Assembly (NCBI GenBank): GCA_000435835.1
Contig: FR883429.1
Coordinates: 90,583-154,582 of the forward strand
DNA: 64,000 nucleotides
Direction of reading: 5' to 3'
Origin: Clostridium sp. CAG:221
GTDB lineage: Bacteria > Bacillota > Clostridia > Clostridiales > Clostridiaceae
Shown: positions 1-9,400 of the stretch, one piece after another
Layout: every line of letters begins with the position of its first letter
Position numbering within the stretch: position 1 is the stretch's first letter
Notes under the pieces: model-generated
The model's input: the letters and a program-made list of their open reading frames with translations, nothing else
Database searches by the model: none
What the model was told of the DNA's origin: nothing
Translations under genes and position numbers: made by a program

Positions 1-248
1 TTTTTTCTTAACGCTTCAAAAAACTCTGGATTTCTAAAAAATTCTGTTACATTTATTGTTATGTGATCCATAAACTTTTCTCTTTCAACTGCATCTTCTT
101 TTAGCAGTTTAGTATATTCCTCCAGAGTTTTTACACCTACTCTCTCCATAAGGCTTCCTATTCTTCTATTTAACTGAGTAGGCTTATATGAATTTAAGCT
201 TAATCCAATTTCTTTATATACCCAATTATGAAATTCTGTAAATTCCAT
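1..248 (-). CDS. cheR: Chemotaxis methyltransferase CheR, N-terminal part (runs off the window)
   Basis: CheR methylates glutamates on chemoreceptors using S-adenosylmethionine. Only the first 82 or so codons are present; the rest lies left of position 1. The visible part is the all-alpha CheR N-terminal domain: it reads MEFTEFHNWVYKEIGLSL, then a QLNRRIGSLMERVGV stretch, and ends in the family signature ITINVTEFFRNPEFF, where the methyltransferase domain begins. The ATG at 246-248 has an AGGAGG ribosome binding site a few bases upstream. It is the last visible gene of the fapA-cheW-cheD-cheR operon, 27 bases after cheD. Identification is from the N-terminal motif only, but that motif is distinctive. 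Confidence 0.9.
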   Translation of the reverse strand, partial: MEFTEFHNWVYKEIGLSLNSYKPTQLNRRIGSLMERVGVKTLEEYTKLLKEDAVEREKFMDHITINVTEFFRNPEFFEALRK

Positions 249-275
249 TATTCCTCCTATCAATCAGTAAACCAT

Positions 276-773
276 TTAAATTTCCTTAATTCCTTGCCCC
301 ACTATTCTAATTAATACTTTTCCACTTTCAGATTCAACAAACATTGTTCTTCCTTTGCTGCCTCCAACATCTTCTGCTGCTATAATTATTCCTTCTCTAT
401 TAATCGCTTCTCTTACAGCTTCAATATTTCTATTTCCTATATAACTATTAATAGATTTCTCAGAAAACTTAAACATGGAAGCTCCTCCAGCTATCTTTGC
501 TACCACATTCTTTTTAATACATCCTCGTTTTGTCATTTCCTCTAATATTAAAGGAATAGCCAAATCTGCAAATTTATACGGATTAGTTACACTTTTAAAG
601 GCATGACTATCAGGAAGCATTATATGTATAAGTGCTGCAATTTTTTTCACTGTATCATATAATGCAATTCCAACACAAGAACCTAGCCCTATGGTCATAA
701 TACTGTTAGGCGCTGATATTATTTTAGCATCAGCAATTCCAACTCTGACCTCATTTTTTCTTACTGCTTCCAT
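276..773 (-). CDS. cheD: Chemoreceptor glutamine deamidase CheD
   Basis: CheD deamidates specific glutamines on methyl-accepting chemotaxis proteins and, in Bacillus-type systems, interacts with CheC. The 165-residue protein has the family core GLGSCVGIALYD followed by HIMLP. Thr27, Cys33 and His50 have the same spacing as the Thr-Cys-His catalytic triad known from Thermotoga CheD, so the enzyme looks active. The length is normal. It starts 5 bases after the cheW stop and precedes cheR, so the three are probably co-transcribed. No cheC is visible here; it may lie outside the window. Confidence 0.95.
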   Translation of the reverse strand: MEAVRKNEVRVGIADAKIISAPNSIMTIGLGSCVGIALYDTVKKIAALIHIMLPDSHAFKSVTNPYKFADLAIPLILEEMTKRGCIKKNVVAKIAGGASMFKFSEKSINSYIGNRNIEAVREAINREGIIIAAEDVGGSKGRTMFVESESGKVLIRIVGQGIKEI

Positions 774-778
774 GTGCC

Positions 779-1234
779 TTACTCCACCCTTTCAAACACA
801 AGCTCCTCTTCTTTTTCTAACAAAACCTTATTTAAATCTAATAAAATAATAAGATTTTGCTTTTCTTTTATAATACCTTTAATATATTTTTTTGAAATTA
901 TAGTTGCTACAGATGAAGAATAATCTATTACTTCTTCATTTACTGTAGTTACTTCATTAACATCATCTACTATAACACCAAATTTTCCTAACTCTTTTTT
1001 TACAACAATAACTTTATTTGTTGAATCAACACTACAGCTATTAAAACCAAATTTATTACTTAAATTAATAACTGGTATTACTTCCTCTTCATATTTTATA
1101 ATTCCTTCTAAAAAGCTAGGCGAATCTGGAAGCTTTGTAGTTCCAATACTTCCTAATATTCTTTCAACTTCCATTATATCTGTTGCAAAATATTCACCAT
1201 TTAATTTAAATACTAATATTCTTATCTCTTTCAT
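779..1234 (-). CDS. cheW: Chemotaxis coupling protein CheW
   Basis: CheW is the SH3-like adaptor that couples chemoreceptors to the CheA kinase at the cytoplasmic receptor array. The 151-residue protein is a single CheW domain: an N-terminal strand ILVFKLNGEYFATDIMEVERI, a central IIKYEEEVIPVINLSNKFG typical of the family, and a closing ILLDLNKVL strand. The ATG is preceded by GGGAGG, which overlaps the stop codon of the upstream FapA fragment, so translation of the two is probably coupled. CheD follows 5 bases later. No fused receiver domain is present, so this is CheW and not CheV. Confidence 0.93.
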   Translation of the reverse strand: MKEIRILVFKLNGEYFATDIMEVERILGSIGTTKLPDSPSFLEGIIKYEEEVIPVINLSNKFGFNSCSVDSTNKVIVVKKELGKFGVIVDDVNEVTTVNEEVIDYSSSVATIISKKYIKGIIKEKQNLIILLDLNKVLLEKEEELVFERVE

Positions 1235-1244
1235 ATAAACCTCC

Positions 1245-1859
1245 CTATAATACTAATTTTTCTACAGCAAGCTCACCTTTGTTATCTATGTAACATTTAA
1301 CATTTCTACAAGGTTCTGTAACCAAATATCTTTTATTATTTATGATTATCAGTGTATTGCTATAAGCTTTTTCTATAGTTACTATTCCTTTTTTTCCAAA
1401 AACCTCTAAAACATTATGTGCTCCAGCTTCACTACCTACTACAGATGCATTTATAAATTCTCCAGCTTTTAATACTCCACCTCTACATACTGATTGTTTA
1501 TTTAAAAACTTAATACTTCTAACAGCATACATATCTGTGGAATAAAGACCTTTGCCATTTATTAAAATATCACCTGAAGATTGAATACTAGCCTCCTGAC
1601 AATAACTCAAAGTAATAGATGACATATTGGCCATATATTCCTCTAAATATTGTATTTCCTCCAGTAAACTTATAACAAAATTTCTTAGCTCTTTAATAGA
1701 GTTTATATTGGTTCTAGACATAGGAAGAAGTTTTTCCTTAATAAACTTTGACACTTGGGAATTTTTATCTCCATCTTTTATTGCCAATTTATAAGATACT
1801 TGTCCACTAATTTCTGCAATTATATTATCGTCTAAAATATTACAACCATTACCGCATCT
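1245..1859 (-). pseudogene. fapA: FapA/DUF342 C-terminal part, out of frame with the N-terminal part
   Basis: This is the downstream half of a FapA-like (DUF342) protein. The frame is open from about 1859 and first reads RCGNGCNILDDNIIAEISGQV, which looks like the middle of a DUF342 protein. A coiled-coil segment (KELRNFVISLLEEIQYLEEY) follows, then the C-terminal part with CRGGVLKAGEF and VVGSEAGAHNVLEVFGKKG, as in family members. There is no ATG near the beginning; the first possible initiator is a TTG at 1787, inside conserved sequence. It is probably not expressed alone: it needs a -1 shift from the ORF at 1862-2551, or the gene is broken. The central right-handed beta-helix also looks shorter than usual. 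Confidence 0.75.
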
Positions 1860-1861
1860 TA

Positions 1862-2551
1862 TTATTTTTCTTTTATTTTTTTAGGTTTTACTTCTTGCCC
1901 AAAAACGTTTATGCCAAACTTACTGTCTTCTCCCTTTATAACCTTACCTATAATAGCAGTAGCTTCAACACCATTAATTTTATTTATATTTTTATAATCA
2001 ATCTTTTCATATTCACCAATACTGACATCTTCTTTATTAAAAACAAATTCTATCTTTTCATCTATAGCATCTATAGGCTTAAGTCCTTCTGCCACCAAAA
2101 CTCTTCCACCATTCTGAGCTTTGGTTATTTCTTCAATAGCTTCCTCTTTTACTCCATATATCACATTTGCTTCTTTAAGTAGTTGCTCTATTTCCTCTTT
2201 ACTTAAAAGACCTCTGCAATCCATCTCTTCTTCATATACATCAATAACCAAATTTTCCACAGGATTGCTATCTTTTATATTTATTTTAACTGCATTCTTA
2301 TATTCAAAGGAAATATAAGCTTCCATTTTATCTTTTGAAATATCTACTTTAATATTTTTAGAAAGCTTATCATTAGATAAAAACTCTATTTCATCACTTT
2401 CATTTACCTTAGTAGTTTCATAAATCTCTTTACCATTTATAGTCAACATTCCCTTACTTGATGGAGTTATAGTTGGATATTTTCCTTCGCCAACTGGATT
2501 AATAACTATAATTTTACCTAAAACTACTTTTATTTTTCCATTTTTCGCCAT
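1862..2551 (-). pseudogene. fapA: FapA/DUF342 N-terminal part, ends at a frameshift
   Basis: This is the N-terminal DUF342 region, 229 residues, of a flagellar-assembly-protein-A-like protein. These proteins accompany motility and chemotaxis genes; the molecular role is not well defined. It has GEGKYPTITPSSKGMLTINGK near the start and GINVFGQEVKPKK at the end, just where family members continue into the beta-helix. It stops at TAA in the A-rich stretch AAAGAAAAATAATAAG. Reading one base back there continues straight into the conserved sequence of the next ORF. The ATG has a good GGAGGAAG ribosome binding site. Either a one-base loss in an A run or a programmed -1 slip explains the layout. It heads the cheW-cheD-cheR operon. 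Confidence 0.75.
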
Positions 2552-2672
2552 CTTCCTCCACTTTTTATCATTTCACCCCATTATTATTTAAATTATATCA
2601 TAATATAAATTAAAATAAAATTATATTTATATAAATTTAATTATTTTTTTAATGCCATTTAAATGATTTTTA

Positions 2673-2716
2673 TTAAAAAAATAAGGCATATCAACTTTCA
2701 TTGATATACCTTATTT
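2673..2716 (-). terminator. Rho-independent terminator after the HAD phosphatase gene
   Basis: Inverted repeat ATAAGGCATATCAA / TTGATATACCTTAT with a short loop. On the minus strand it is followed by a run of seven T. It ends the 2738-3376 gene and separates it from the fapA-che operon. Confidence 0.8.
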
Positions 2717-2737
2717 TCACTATTCATATTTATTGTT

Positions 2738-3376
2738 TTATTTCCACTTTAATATTTCTATTTCATGTTTCTTTTTATAATTTATTAAATACGGGTTCCC
2801 TACAAGATCTAACAGTGGCTTATCCGATAAAGAATCAGAAAACATATAAGAATTTTTAAAGTCAGCTTCTATATTCTTTTCTTTCAATACTGCTTTCAAT
2901 CTACGAACCTTTTCCTGACCTTTGCAATTATTACCATCCATACTTCTTATGAATTTACCATTTTCAAATTTAAATCTTGTACCAATGATTAAATCCACTT
3001 CATCTATTGCGTAAAATTCCTTGATATAAAATTCCGGTGATGCTGAAATCAAAATTACCATATATCCTTCATTTTTTAACTTTTTTATCATATCTACAGC
3101 ATCTTTATATAAAATTTTGCTTAATCTATCATGATAAAATTCCTTTGTTAAAATAGCTAATTCCTTTTCTTCTATATTTTCAATAAACTTTAAAAACGAC
3201 TCCTTAACCCTTTTCTCATCATATATTCCAACACCATACATGGCACCTGAATATAATGCTCTAGGTAAAAATTTAATATTTTTTATATCTCTACTTACTA
3301 TATATTTATAAAACTCCATTAACGTTTCTTTTTTTGTTATGGTATAATCCACATCAAATAAAGCTAATTTCTCCAT
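2738..3376 (-). CDS. HAD superfamily (subfamily IB) phosphatase
   Basis: A 212-residue cytoplasmic phosphatase of the haloacid dehalogenase superfamily, IB branch (phosphoserine phosphatase-like). Motif I is FDVDYT, with Asp8 as the nucleophile and Asp10 as acid/base. Motif II is in VILISAS, and motif III/IV includes MFSDSLSDKPLL. An alpha-helical cap lies between motifs I and II. The substrate cannot be told from sequence; IB members act on phosphoserine and on other small or lipid-linked phosphates. It lies downstream of the aspartate aminotransferase gene but behind that gene's hairpin, with a 16-bp palindrome just before its ribosome binding site, so it may have its own control. Confidence 0.85.
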   Translation of the reverse strand: MEKLALFDVDYTITKKETLMEFYKYIVSRDIKNIKFLPRALYSGAMYGVGIYDEKRVKESFLKFIENIEEKELAILTKEFYHDRLSKILYKDAVDMIKKLKNEGYMVILISASPEFYIKEFYAIDEVDLIIGTRFKFENGKFIRSMDGNNCKGQEKVRRLKAVLKEKNIEADFKNSYMFSDSLSDKPLLDLVGNPYLINYKKKHEIEILKWK

Positions 3377-3390
3377 TTCTTCTACCTTTC

Positions 3391-3406
3391 TCTAATGTAC
3401 ATTAGA
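3391..3406. promoter_or_regulatory. Perfect 16-bp palindrome upstream of the HAD gene
   Basis: TCTAATGTACATTAGA is a perfect palindrome ending about 15 bases before the ATG of the HAD phosphatase gene and abutting the terminator hairpin of the aminotransferase gene. It could be a dimeric repressor operator or part of the RNA leader. No regulator can be assigned. Confidence 0.35.
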
Positions 3407-3438
3407 AAAAACCACGGTTAAAAATCCGCAGTTTTTTT
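3406..3438 (-). terminator. Terminator hairpin overlapping the stop codon of aspB
   Basis: On the minus strand AAAACTGCGG pairs with CCGTGGTTTT (two G-T pairs), followed by a T run. It overlaps the stop codon of the aminotransferase gene. Confidence 0.65.
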
Positions 3439-4630
3439 ATTTAAGCTTGCCTAAAAAAGATTTAATTCTATCCAATCCTTCTTCGATAACTTCCATAGAT
3501 GTAGCATAAGATAATCTTATAAAATTTTCTAAACCAAAAGCTGCTCCAGGAATTACAGCTACTTTTTCTTCTTCTAATAACATTTTTGCAAATTCAATAG
3601 AATTATTTATCTTAACACCATTGATACTCTTACCAATAAAGTACGTTATATTAACCATAATATAAAAAGCTCCTTGAGGCTTGATAAAGCTCACTTCATC
3701 TATTTCTTCTAGCTTCTTCATCATAAAATTTCTTCTTTCTTCAAAAGCATTTTTCATCATATTAATACTATCTTGTGGTCCAGTTAAAGCCTCTAATGCC
3801 GCATATTGTGATATTGAACACACATTAGAAGTCATATGGCTTTGCACACTACTCATTATCTTAGCTAATTTAGCAGATGACGCCGTATAACCTACTCTCC
3901 ACCCTGTCATAGCATAAGTTTTTGATAAACCATTAATTACAATTGTTCTTTCATATGCATCTTCTGATAAACTTGCTATACTTACATGTTCTTCCCCATC
4001 ATATATCAACTTCTCATAAATTTCATCTGAGATGATTATAAGATTATACTTTTTAGCTATTTGTGCTATTTCTTCAAGTTCATTTTTGTTATAAACAATT
4101 CCCGTTGGATTATGGGGAGAGTTTAATAATATTGCTTTTGTTTTACTTGTTACTGCTTTTTCAATATTCTTTGCTGAAAGCTTATATCCATCATTTTCAT
4201 CACAATTAACTATTACTGGTACTCCATCTGCTAATTTAATTAACTCAGTATAACTTACCCAGCAAGGATTTTGTAAAATAACTTCGTCTCCCTTATTCAA
4301 AATAGCTAAAAAAGTATTAGCTAAGCATTGCTTTGCCCCTGTAGAAACAACAATTTGCTCCTCGCTATAATTAAGATTATTTTCCTGATGCAATTTTTTA
4401 CATATAGCTTTTCTAAGTTCAACTATTCCTGATGTCTTTGTATACTTTGTATATCCATCATCCATTGCTTTAATTGCTGCTTCTATTATATTCTTTGGAG
4501 TATTAAAATCTGGTTCTCCTGCAGCAAAACTCATTACATTAACACCTTGTGCTTTAAGTTCATTTGCTTTCCCAGTAATCTCCAAAGTTATTGATGGTGA
4601 AATACTATTTGCTTTTTTTGATAAATTCAT
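3437..4630 (-). CDS. aspB: Pyridoxal-phosphate aspartate aminotransferase (class I)
   Basis: Fold-type I aminotransferase that interconverts aspartate/2-oxoglutarate and oxaloacetate/glutamate (Ib subgroup, AspB-like). Hallmarks are NSPHNPTG, the aspartate of SDEIYEKL that contacts the PLP ring nitrogen, and NGLSKTYAMTGWRVGY, whose Lys (about residue 237) forms the Schiff base and whose Arg binds phosphate. A C-terminal Arg in FIRLSYA is the expected carboxylate ligand. The ATG at 4628-4630 has GGGGGA at the right distance; a TTG two codons upstream is less likely. Length is typical. The PHP phosphoesterase gene lies just upstream (about 20 bases), so the two are probably one transcript. Exact amino-acid preference is inferred. 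Confidence 0.88.
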   Translation of the reverse strand: MNLSKKANSISPSITLEITGKANELKAQGVNVMSFAAGEPDFNTPKNIIEAAIKAMDDGYTKYTKTSGIVELRKAICKKLHQENNLNYSEEQIVVSTGAKQCLANTFLAILNKGDEVILQNPCWVSYTELIKLADGVPVIVNCDENDGYKLSAKNIEKAVTSKTKAILLNSPHNPTGIVYNKNELEEIAQIAKKYNLIIISDEIYEKLIYDGEEHVSIASLSEDAYERTIVINGLSKTYAMTGWRVGYTASSAKLAKIMSSVQSHMTSNVCSISQYAALEALTGPQDSINMMKNAFEERRNFMMKKLEEIDEVSFIKPQGAFYIMVNITYFIGKSINGVKINNSIEFAKMLLEEEKVAVIPGAAFGLENFIRLSYATSMEVIEEGLDRIKSFLGKLK

Positions 4631-4649
4631 TGTCAATCCCCCATATACA

Positions 4650-5471
4650 CTACTTAAAACTTTTCATAAACTTATCTAGCATTATTTCATCTAGACCGCA
4701 ACTACCTATATTATTCTCCTTATACGTGCTTCCACCATGAAAATCACTTCCTCCAGTAATTGCTAGTTTATACTTTTTTGCTAAATTGTAAAATTCATTA
4801 CTATCCCTCTTATCATGACTAGGATGGTAAACTTCAACTCCACTAAGCCCAAAGCACTTTAATTCTTTTAAGATTTTTTCCACTTCCATACGTTTATAAA
4901 TCTGCCCTGGATGAGCAAGAACAGCCACACCACCGGCACTTTTTATTATATCGATAGCTTCTTTATATGACAATCTAAAACCTCTTTCATAACCAGGCTT
5001 TCCCTTGATTAAAAAACTTTGAAACGCTTGCTTGTAATTGGAAAAATACCCCTTTTCAACCATAGCATTGGCTATATGACTTCGACCCAAAGTTTCGTTA
5101 TTATTTTTATACAGTTCATCAATTCCTAACTGTATATCATATTCTCTTAAGTTAGTTATTATTTTTTGCACTCTATCTAACCTTTTATCATTGAGCATCT
5201 TAACACTTTCTCTTAACCGTTCATTATTTACATCAATACAATACCCCAAAATATGTAGTTCCATCTCATTATATTCAGCACTGAGCTCAATTCCAGAAAT
5301 AATATCAATATCTTCTACCTCTTTGCCATTAATATATTGGCCACCAATAGAATCATGATCAGTTATAGATATATATTTAACTCCATTTTTCTTGGCAATA
5401 TCTATTATTTCTTCAGGAGTATATGCACCATCAGAATAACTTGAATGAATATGTAAATCTGCATACTTCAT
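4650..5471 (-). CDS. PHP-domain phosphoesterase (TrpH/RNase AM-like)
   Basis: A metal-dependent PHP-domain hydrolase of about 273 residues. Metal-binding motifs are DLHIHSSYSDG at the N-terminus, ITDHDS, a Glu in GIELSAEY, AHPGQ and, near the end, GGSDFHGG. This set is complete for the YciV/TrpH branch, whose characterised members hydrolyse nucleoside 3',5'-bisphosphates or trim short RNA ends. The ATG at 5469-5471 is best placed behind AAAAAAGG; a GTG three codons upstream is possible. It is followed closely by aspB. Function is assigned from family motifs and the substrate is not certain. Confidence 0.85.
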   Translation of the reverse strand: MKYADLHIHSSYSDGAYTPEEIIDIAKKNGVKYISITDHDSIGGQYINGKEVEDIDIISGIELSAEYNEMELHILGYCIDVNNERLRESVKMLNDKRLDRVQKIITNLREYDIQLGIDELYKNNNETLGRSHIANAMVEKGYFSNYKQAFQSFLIKGKPGYERGFRLSYKEAIDIIKSAGGVAVLAHPGQIYKRMEVEKILKELKCFGLSGVEVYHPSHDKRDSNEFYNLAKKYKLAITGGSDFHGGSTYKENNIGSCGLDEIMLDKFMKSFK

Positions 5472-5589
5472 TTTATACACCTTTTTTCTTTCGTTAAAGT
5501 AATCTTTATATATTATAAGATAACTTATATTTTCAATTAATTATAGTTAAAATATATCATTCTGGTATAAAAAAGTAAATGTATTAATA

Positions 5590-5617
5590 TGAAAAAGTAC
5601 CCATTAAGGGTACTTTA
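5590..5617 (-). terminator. Terminator after the DUF1292 gene
   Basis: GTACCC-ATTAA-GGGTAC stem flanked by AAA/TTT, followed on the minus strand by T residues. It lies just beyond the stop of the gene at 5620-5949. Confidence 0.8.
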
Positions 5618-5619
5618 AA

Positions 5620-5949
5620 TTATTGATCTGCTAATACTTCTTCGTAGTACTTAGAAACTTTATCAAATTCAGCTTCTTCTGGTACTGTTAATTCACCATT
5701 TTCTGATGATTTAAATAAGTATACTGAGTTATCTTCTGGATTTTGAGCTAAAACATATTCAGCTTCTTCATATTCAAAAGCATCAACGATTGGACATGAA
5801 ATTATATTTCCATTATCGTCTTCTAAATCTATTACAAAGTGTTCATGTTCGTGTTCTCCACATCCACATCCACATGCATCATGTCCGTGGTTATCTCCAC
5901 ATCCACAGTTATCTCCACATCCACATTTATCTAATTCTTTTTCGCTCAT
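5620..5949 (-). CDS. DUF1292 protein with Cys/His-rich putative metal-binding N-terminus
   Basis: 109 residues. Residues from about 38 onward (FVIDLEDDNGNIISCPIVDAF ... YVLAQNPEDNSVYLFKS) match DUF1292, a small acidic domain of unknown function common in Firmicutes. The first 36 or so residues are unusual: two CGCGDN units, then HGHDACGCGCG and EHEHEH, giving nine Cys and five His. This looks like a soft-metal or zinc-binding tail, but nothing here shows which metal. The ATG has AGGAGGAA upstream. It is monocistronic with its own terminator. The DUF1292 assignment is solid; the metal-binding role is inference. Confidence 0.8.
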   Translation of the reverse strand: MSEKELDKCGCGDNCGCGDNHGHDACGCGCGEHEHEHFVIDLEDDNGNIISCPIVDAFEYEEAEYVLAQNPEDNSVYLFKSSENGELTVPEEAEFDKVSKYYEEVLADQ

Positions 5950-6065
5950 TTTTCTTCCTCCTAATATTAGTAGTCTTTATCATTGTACCCCCAATTATTA
6001 AAAATTAAAAGTAAAATCTAATTATATTTAAGAAAAATTTTCTATTAATAAAAAAACTCATTATA

Positions 6066-6344
6066 TTAGTAATATATGCCCTCATCTATGTATTCACCTT
6101 TCCAAAGTAACTTAATCCAGTATTCACTTTCATTAGCCTCCTTTAAAGCAATATGCATTTTTGAAATAAAGTCTTTCTTACTTTGTGCAAATCTACTTTC
6201 AGCAACATTAGCACCTATAGATGTTGAACTTTTTAGTAATTGTTTTGACATAACAAATTCTTTCTTATCTATTAACAATTTATAGATTTCTATAATTAGC
6301 ACTGAGAAATTTTCGCATTTTACATATATAATGCTTTTATTCAC
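6066..6344 (-). CDS. Four-helix bundle protein (S23/IVP family), apparently shortened
   Basis: 92 residues with the core of the small four-helix bundle family (TIGR02436, related to ORFs in 23S rRNA intervening sequences): LLKSSTSIGANVAESRFAQSKKDFISKMHIALKEANESEYWIKLL. Function is unknown. Members usually run to about 115-125 residues with a fourth helix; this one stops soon after YIDEGIYY, so helix four is missing or lost by a stop. There is no rRNA nearby, so it is a stand-alone copy. The ribosome binding site is GAGGGGATAAAG. It stands between two terminator-like hairpins. Confidence 0.65.
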   Translation of the reverse strand: MNKSIIYVKCENFSVLIIEIYKLLIDKKEFVMSKQLLKSSTSIGANVAESRFAQSKKDFISKMHIALKEANESEYWIKLLWKGEYIDEGIYY

Positions 6345-6434
6345 TTTATCCCCTCATTAAAAGCATTGACATATATCCTCTTTTATAAACTCTTAATAAA
6401 TAAACTTTTCACTATTGCTTGCAATAACTTAACC

Positions 6435-6459
6435 GAATTATGACTTTAGTCCATAATTC
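6435..6459. terminator. Small inverted repeat between PFOR and the four-helix bundle gene
   Basis: GAATTATG / CATAATTC, a perfect 8-bp stem with a 9-base loop and no good T run. It may add to termination after PFOR or be a leader element of the small gene. Confidence 0.3.
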
Positions 6460-6466
6460 CCTTAAC

Positions 6467-6494
6467 AAAAAAGAGACCGTTTGGTCTCTTTTTT
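6467..6494 (-). terminator. Strong terminator after pyruvate:ferredoxin oxidoreductase
   Basis: AAAAAAGAGACC-GTTT-GGTCTCTTTTTT, a perfect 12-bp stem with a T tract, immediately after the stop of the gene at 6496-10020. Confidence 0.9.
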
Positions 6495-6495
6495 A

Positions 6496-9400
6496 CTATT
6501 CTTGATTTGCAAGTCTCTTGTAGTTGTTTAATCTTTCAATAGCATCAGCATGTGTCTTTTCAAATAATTGATCAGCCACTTCTGGGAATGCTTTAGCAAG
6601 AGATGCATATCTTACTTCACCCATTAAGAATTCTTTAAAGTCACCCTTAGGTTCTTTAGAATCTAAGGTAAATGGATTCTTTCCTTCAGCTTTTAATGTT
6701 GGGTTATATCTGTATAATGACCAATATCCACAGTCAACAGCTTTCTTAGCTTCTGCTTGTGAATTTGTCATACCAGCTTTAATACCATGGTTAATACATG
6801 GAGCATAAGCTATTATTAATGATGGTCCATCATAGCTTTCAGCTTCTGCAATGGCTTTAAGTGTTTGATTCTTATCAGCACCCATACAGATTTGAGCTAC
6901 ATATACATAACCATAGCTCATTGCCATCATACCTAAATCTTTCTTCTTAGTTCTCTTTCCTGATGCAGCAAACTTAGCTATTGCAGCAGTTGGAGTAGCT
7001 TTTGAAGATTGTCCACCTGTATTGGAATAAACTTCTGTATCGAATACAAATACATTTACATTTTCTCCTGAAGCTAAAACATGGTCAACTCCACCGTATC
7101 CGATATCATAAGCCCAACCGTCTCCTCCAAAGATCCATTGAGATCTCTTAACGAAGTATTCTTTGTCTTTTAATATTTCTTGTGCTATTGGAGCATCGCA
7201 TCCTTCTAAGGCAGCAACCATATCCTTTGCTCTTTCTCTAGTTCCCTCAGAATTATTCATGCCTTCAAGCCATGCACTTAATACTTCCTTTACATCTTCA
7301 GATATTTCTTCTTCTAAAGCATTTTTAACATTTTCAGCAATTCTGTTTCTTATTGCTTCAACACCTAAGAACATACCTAAACCATATTCAGCATTATCTT
7401 CAAATAAAGAGTTAGCCCATGCTGGTCCATGTCCTTCTTGATTTACAGTGTATGGTGTTGCTGGAGCAGAACCACCCCAAATTGAAGAACATCCTGTAGC
7501 GTTAGCTACCATCATTCTATCACCAAATAATTGAGTTATAAGTTTAGCATATGGAGTTTCTCCACAACCTGCACATGAACCTGAGAACTCAAGTAATGGT
7601 TGTTCAAATTGACTTCCCTTAACTGTATTCTTGTTCATTGGATTCTTCTTATTTTTAACCTTTGATACTGCATAATCCCAAGCTTCTATTTGATCATGTT
7701 CAGAATCTTGTGGTTTCATTACTAATGCTTTTCCTGGAGCTGGACATACTTCAGCACAGTTTCCGCATCCTGTACAATCAAGAGGAGATACTCCTAATGA
7801 ATAAATATATGGTGTTTCACTCTTTAATGCTTTAGCAGCAACCATCTTCATACTTTCTGGTGCATTAGCCTTTTCTTCTTCAGTTAATAAGAAAGGTCTA
7901 ATTGCAGCATGAGGACAAACAAATGCACATTGATTACATTGAATACATTTATCTTCTTGCCATTCTGGAACATTAATAGCTATTCCTCTCTTTTCATATG
8001 CAGCAGTACCTGCCATGAAAGTACCATCTTCCATTCCATTTTTAATGAATGTTGAAACTGGAATAGTATCACCTTGTTGTCTATTCATTGGTTCAACTAT
8101 TTCTTTAATAAATTCTGGAAGGTCAGTTGTAGCTGCTGCTTCATCATTTGAAGTAGCTGTAGCCCATGAAGCTGGTACATCTATCTTAACTATAGCTTGT
8201 ACACCTGCATCTATAGCAGCATTATTCATGTTTACAACTTTTTCACCTTTCTTACCATAAGAAGTTACAACTGCTTGTTTTAAGTATTTAATTGCATCTT
8301 CTACAGGAATTATATCTGCTATCTTAAAGAAAGCAGCTTGCATTATCATGTTAATTCTTCCACCAAGACCAATTTCTTGTGCAATCTTAACTGCATTTAA
8401 AGTGTAGAAGGAAATATTATTTTCAGCAATGAATTTCTTCATAGAAGCTGGTAATTTTTCTTCCACTTCTTCTGGAGTCCAAATAGTATTTAATAAGAAG
8501 CTTCCGTTCTTCTTTAATCCTTCTAATACATCATATTTATATACATAAGATTGATTATGACATGCTACAAAATCAGCCTTATTGATTAAATATGGTGATT
8601 TAATTGGCTTCTTACCGAATCTTAAGTGAGATACTGTAATACCACCTGATTTTTTAGAGTCATATGAGAAATAACCTTGAGCATACATATCTGTATGGTC
8701 ACCTATTATCTTAATAGCACTCTTATTAGCACCTACAGTACCGTCAGATCCTAATCCCCAGAACTTACATGCTTTTGTTCCTTCTGGTGTAGCATCAATG
8801 TCATCTGTAGCTACCAATGATGTATTTGTAACATCATCTACTATTCCAATAGTGAATCCATTTTTAGGTTCATCAGCATTTAAGTTTGCATAAACTGCTG
8901 CTATATGAGATGGATTTGGGTCTTTAGAACCTAAACCAAATCTTCCTCCAACTATCATTGGAGCATTTTCTTTTCCATAGAATGCTCTTACAACATCTAA
9001 GTATAAAGGTTCTCCAATTGATCCTGGTTCCTTAGTCTTATCTAATACAGCAATTTTCTTAACTGTATCTGGAATAGTATTTAATAATCTTTCTATTGAG
9101 AATGGTCTGTAAAGTCTTACTTTAACTAAACCAACCTTTTCTCCTTTAGAATTTAAATAATCAACAGTTTCTTCAGCAACATCTATCACTGATCCCATTG
9201 CAACAATTACTCTATCAGCATCTTTTGCTCCATAGTAATCGAAACAATGATATTCTCTTCCTGTTAATTTAGTGATTTCAGCCATGTAGTCTTCTACTAC
9301 AGCTGGAATATCATCATAATATTTATTTACTGCTTCTCTAGTTTGGAAGTAGATATCAGGGTTTTGTGCTGTACCTCTTGTAACTGGATGATCTGGATTC

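Noticed and set aside
1895..2318. Plus-strand ORFs opposite fapA
   Set aside because: They are low-complexity shadows (Phe/Ser/Ile-rich) of a clear coding frame on the other strand.
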